A DNA stretch of 64,000 nt from Sphingobium naphthae (GTDB lineage Bacteria; Pseudomonadota; Alphaproteobacteria; Sphingomonadales; Sphingomonadaceae): assembly GCF_020782235.1 (NCBI RefSeq), contig NZ_JAJGNO010000006.1, positions 186,001 to 250,000 on the forward strand. The letters run 5' to 3'. A model generated the notes under the pieces. That model was given only the letters and a program-made list of their open reading frames with translations, ran no database searches and was not told the DNA's origin. Position numbers and translations under genes: made by a program. Below are positions 63,727 to 64,000 of this stretch, in pieces. Positions within the stretch are counted from its first letter, which is position 1. Each line of letters starts with the position of its first letter.

Positions 63727-64000
63727 ATGTATTTTTCTTTCATTTTGGTGATTGGCCTCGGCGCTATCCTTGCCTCTTCATTTATGATTTTGGCTGAAAT
63801 CACATCGCGGCGTGTTTCGATTTTCCGTCTGCCGGTCTTCATAACATTTATTGTCAGCATGGCTCTGATGCAGCCTTGGCGCGCCTCATCGACCCAAGAG
63901 GTCGGAATGTCCGTAATGATGTTAGTGTTCGTGATTATGTGGGCGGTAATGGGCTGGATCATCGGTGCAATTCCGACCGCCCTGATTTTGCCTGTCTTCA
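63727..64000 (+). CDS. partial low-GC membrane protein, runs off the window
   Basis: An ATG at 63727 opens a frame that stays open to the window end (91 codons). The product is strongly hydrophobic: MYFSFILVIGLGAILASSFM, then IFRLPVFITFIVSMALM and VMMLVFVIMWAVMGWIIGA, at least three transmembrane helices. The composition is clearly less GC-rich than the rest of the window. No family is recognised and the ribosome site is weak. The opposite-strand frame here is less convincing because it is Ile/Thr-rich without hydrophobic pattern. Confidence 0.6.
   Translation, partial: MYFSFILVIGLGAILASSFMILAEITSRRVSIFRLPVFITFIVSMALMQPWRASSTQEVGMSVMMLVFVIMWAVMGWIIGAIPTALILPVF

Noticed and set aside
63690-63962. 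A 90-codon minus-strand frame near the window end
   Set aside because: Its product is a run of Ile/Thr/Asn with no pattern, whereas the plus-strand frame gives a coherent multi-helix membrane protein.

Overview
The window is about 64 kb of high-GC, densely coded chromosome, most likely from a sphingomonad alphaproteobacterium (Sphingobium or Sphingomonas type). The basis is the gene content: ALAS-type hemA, a GcrA cell-cycle regulator, a DUF3035 (BamF-like) lipoprotein after lspA, and lepB-rnc-era order. The palindromic intergenic repeats, whose translations read VRAEPVEA or RHPGESRDP, also fit sphingomonads. No rRNA, tRNA, CRISPR array, transposase, phage gene or replication origin was seen.

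Layout. 1-14 kb: the end of a probable betaine-lipid locus (btaB), a secreted orphan protein, hemA, murI, an acetyltransferase, plsY-dprA-topA, a UbiB-like kinase, then lepB-rnc-[GIY-YIG]-era on the minus strand. 14-26 kb: pgi, gor, a 2OG-Fe oxygenase, an SDR/LysR pair, a beta-lactamase-like hydrolase coupled to parE, an outer-membrane barrel, gcrA and an ABC-2 permease. 26-33.5 kb: a surface-polysaccharide block of ugd with a 40-residue membrane protein, then wecB, wecC, a Wza-type lipoprotein and a Wzc-type tyrosine kinase. This block has sugar-nucleotide and export-control genes but no glycosyltransferase, flippase or polymerase. 33.6-40.7 kb: purQ/purS, sppA, gpmA, purE-purK-folA and ribF.

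40.8-45.6 kb: ileS-lspA-DUF3035 are joined by stop/start overlaps. ileS carries two palindromic repeat elements in frame. An SRPBCC-ArsR pair follows, with two identical inverted repeats bracketing a promoter-like sequence. 45.6-49.4 kb is the most accessory-like stretch: a glycosyltransferase/pyruvyl-transferase fusion with an AT-rich 5' end, divergent from a small secreted protein and a TpsB-like barrel. 49.4-64 kb: dxs, a Zur-like regulator, DUF423, a CPA2 antiporter and a NifU-like protein on the minus strand. Then come a YaiI-family gene, a BaiN-type flavoprotein, a hybrid histidine kinase, a class A PBP, an LplT-like MFS protein and pgsA-moaD-moaE. The window ends in a repeat-rich gap and a low-GC membrane gene that runs off the edge.

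No large new defence or metabolic system is evident. The strongest leads are the in-frame palindromes in ileS, the REP-bracketed GIY-YIG gene between rnc and era, the secreted-protein/TpsB pair beside the fusion enzyme, and the twin-operator ArsR switch. Start sites were chosen from visible Shine-Dalgarno spacing and family lengths. All family names come from motif recognition by eye, not from searches.
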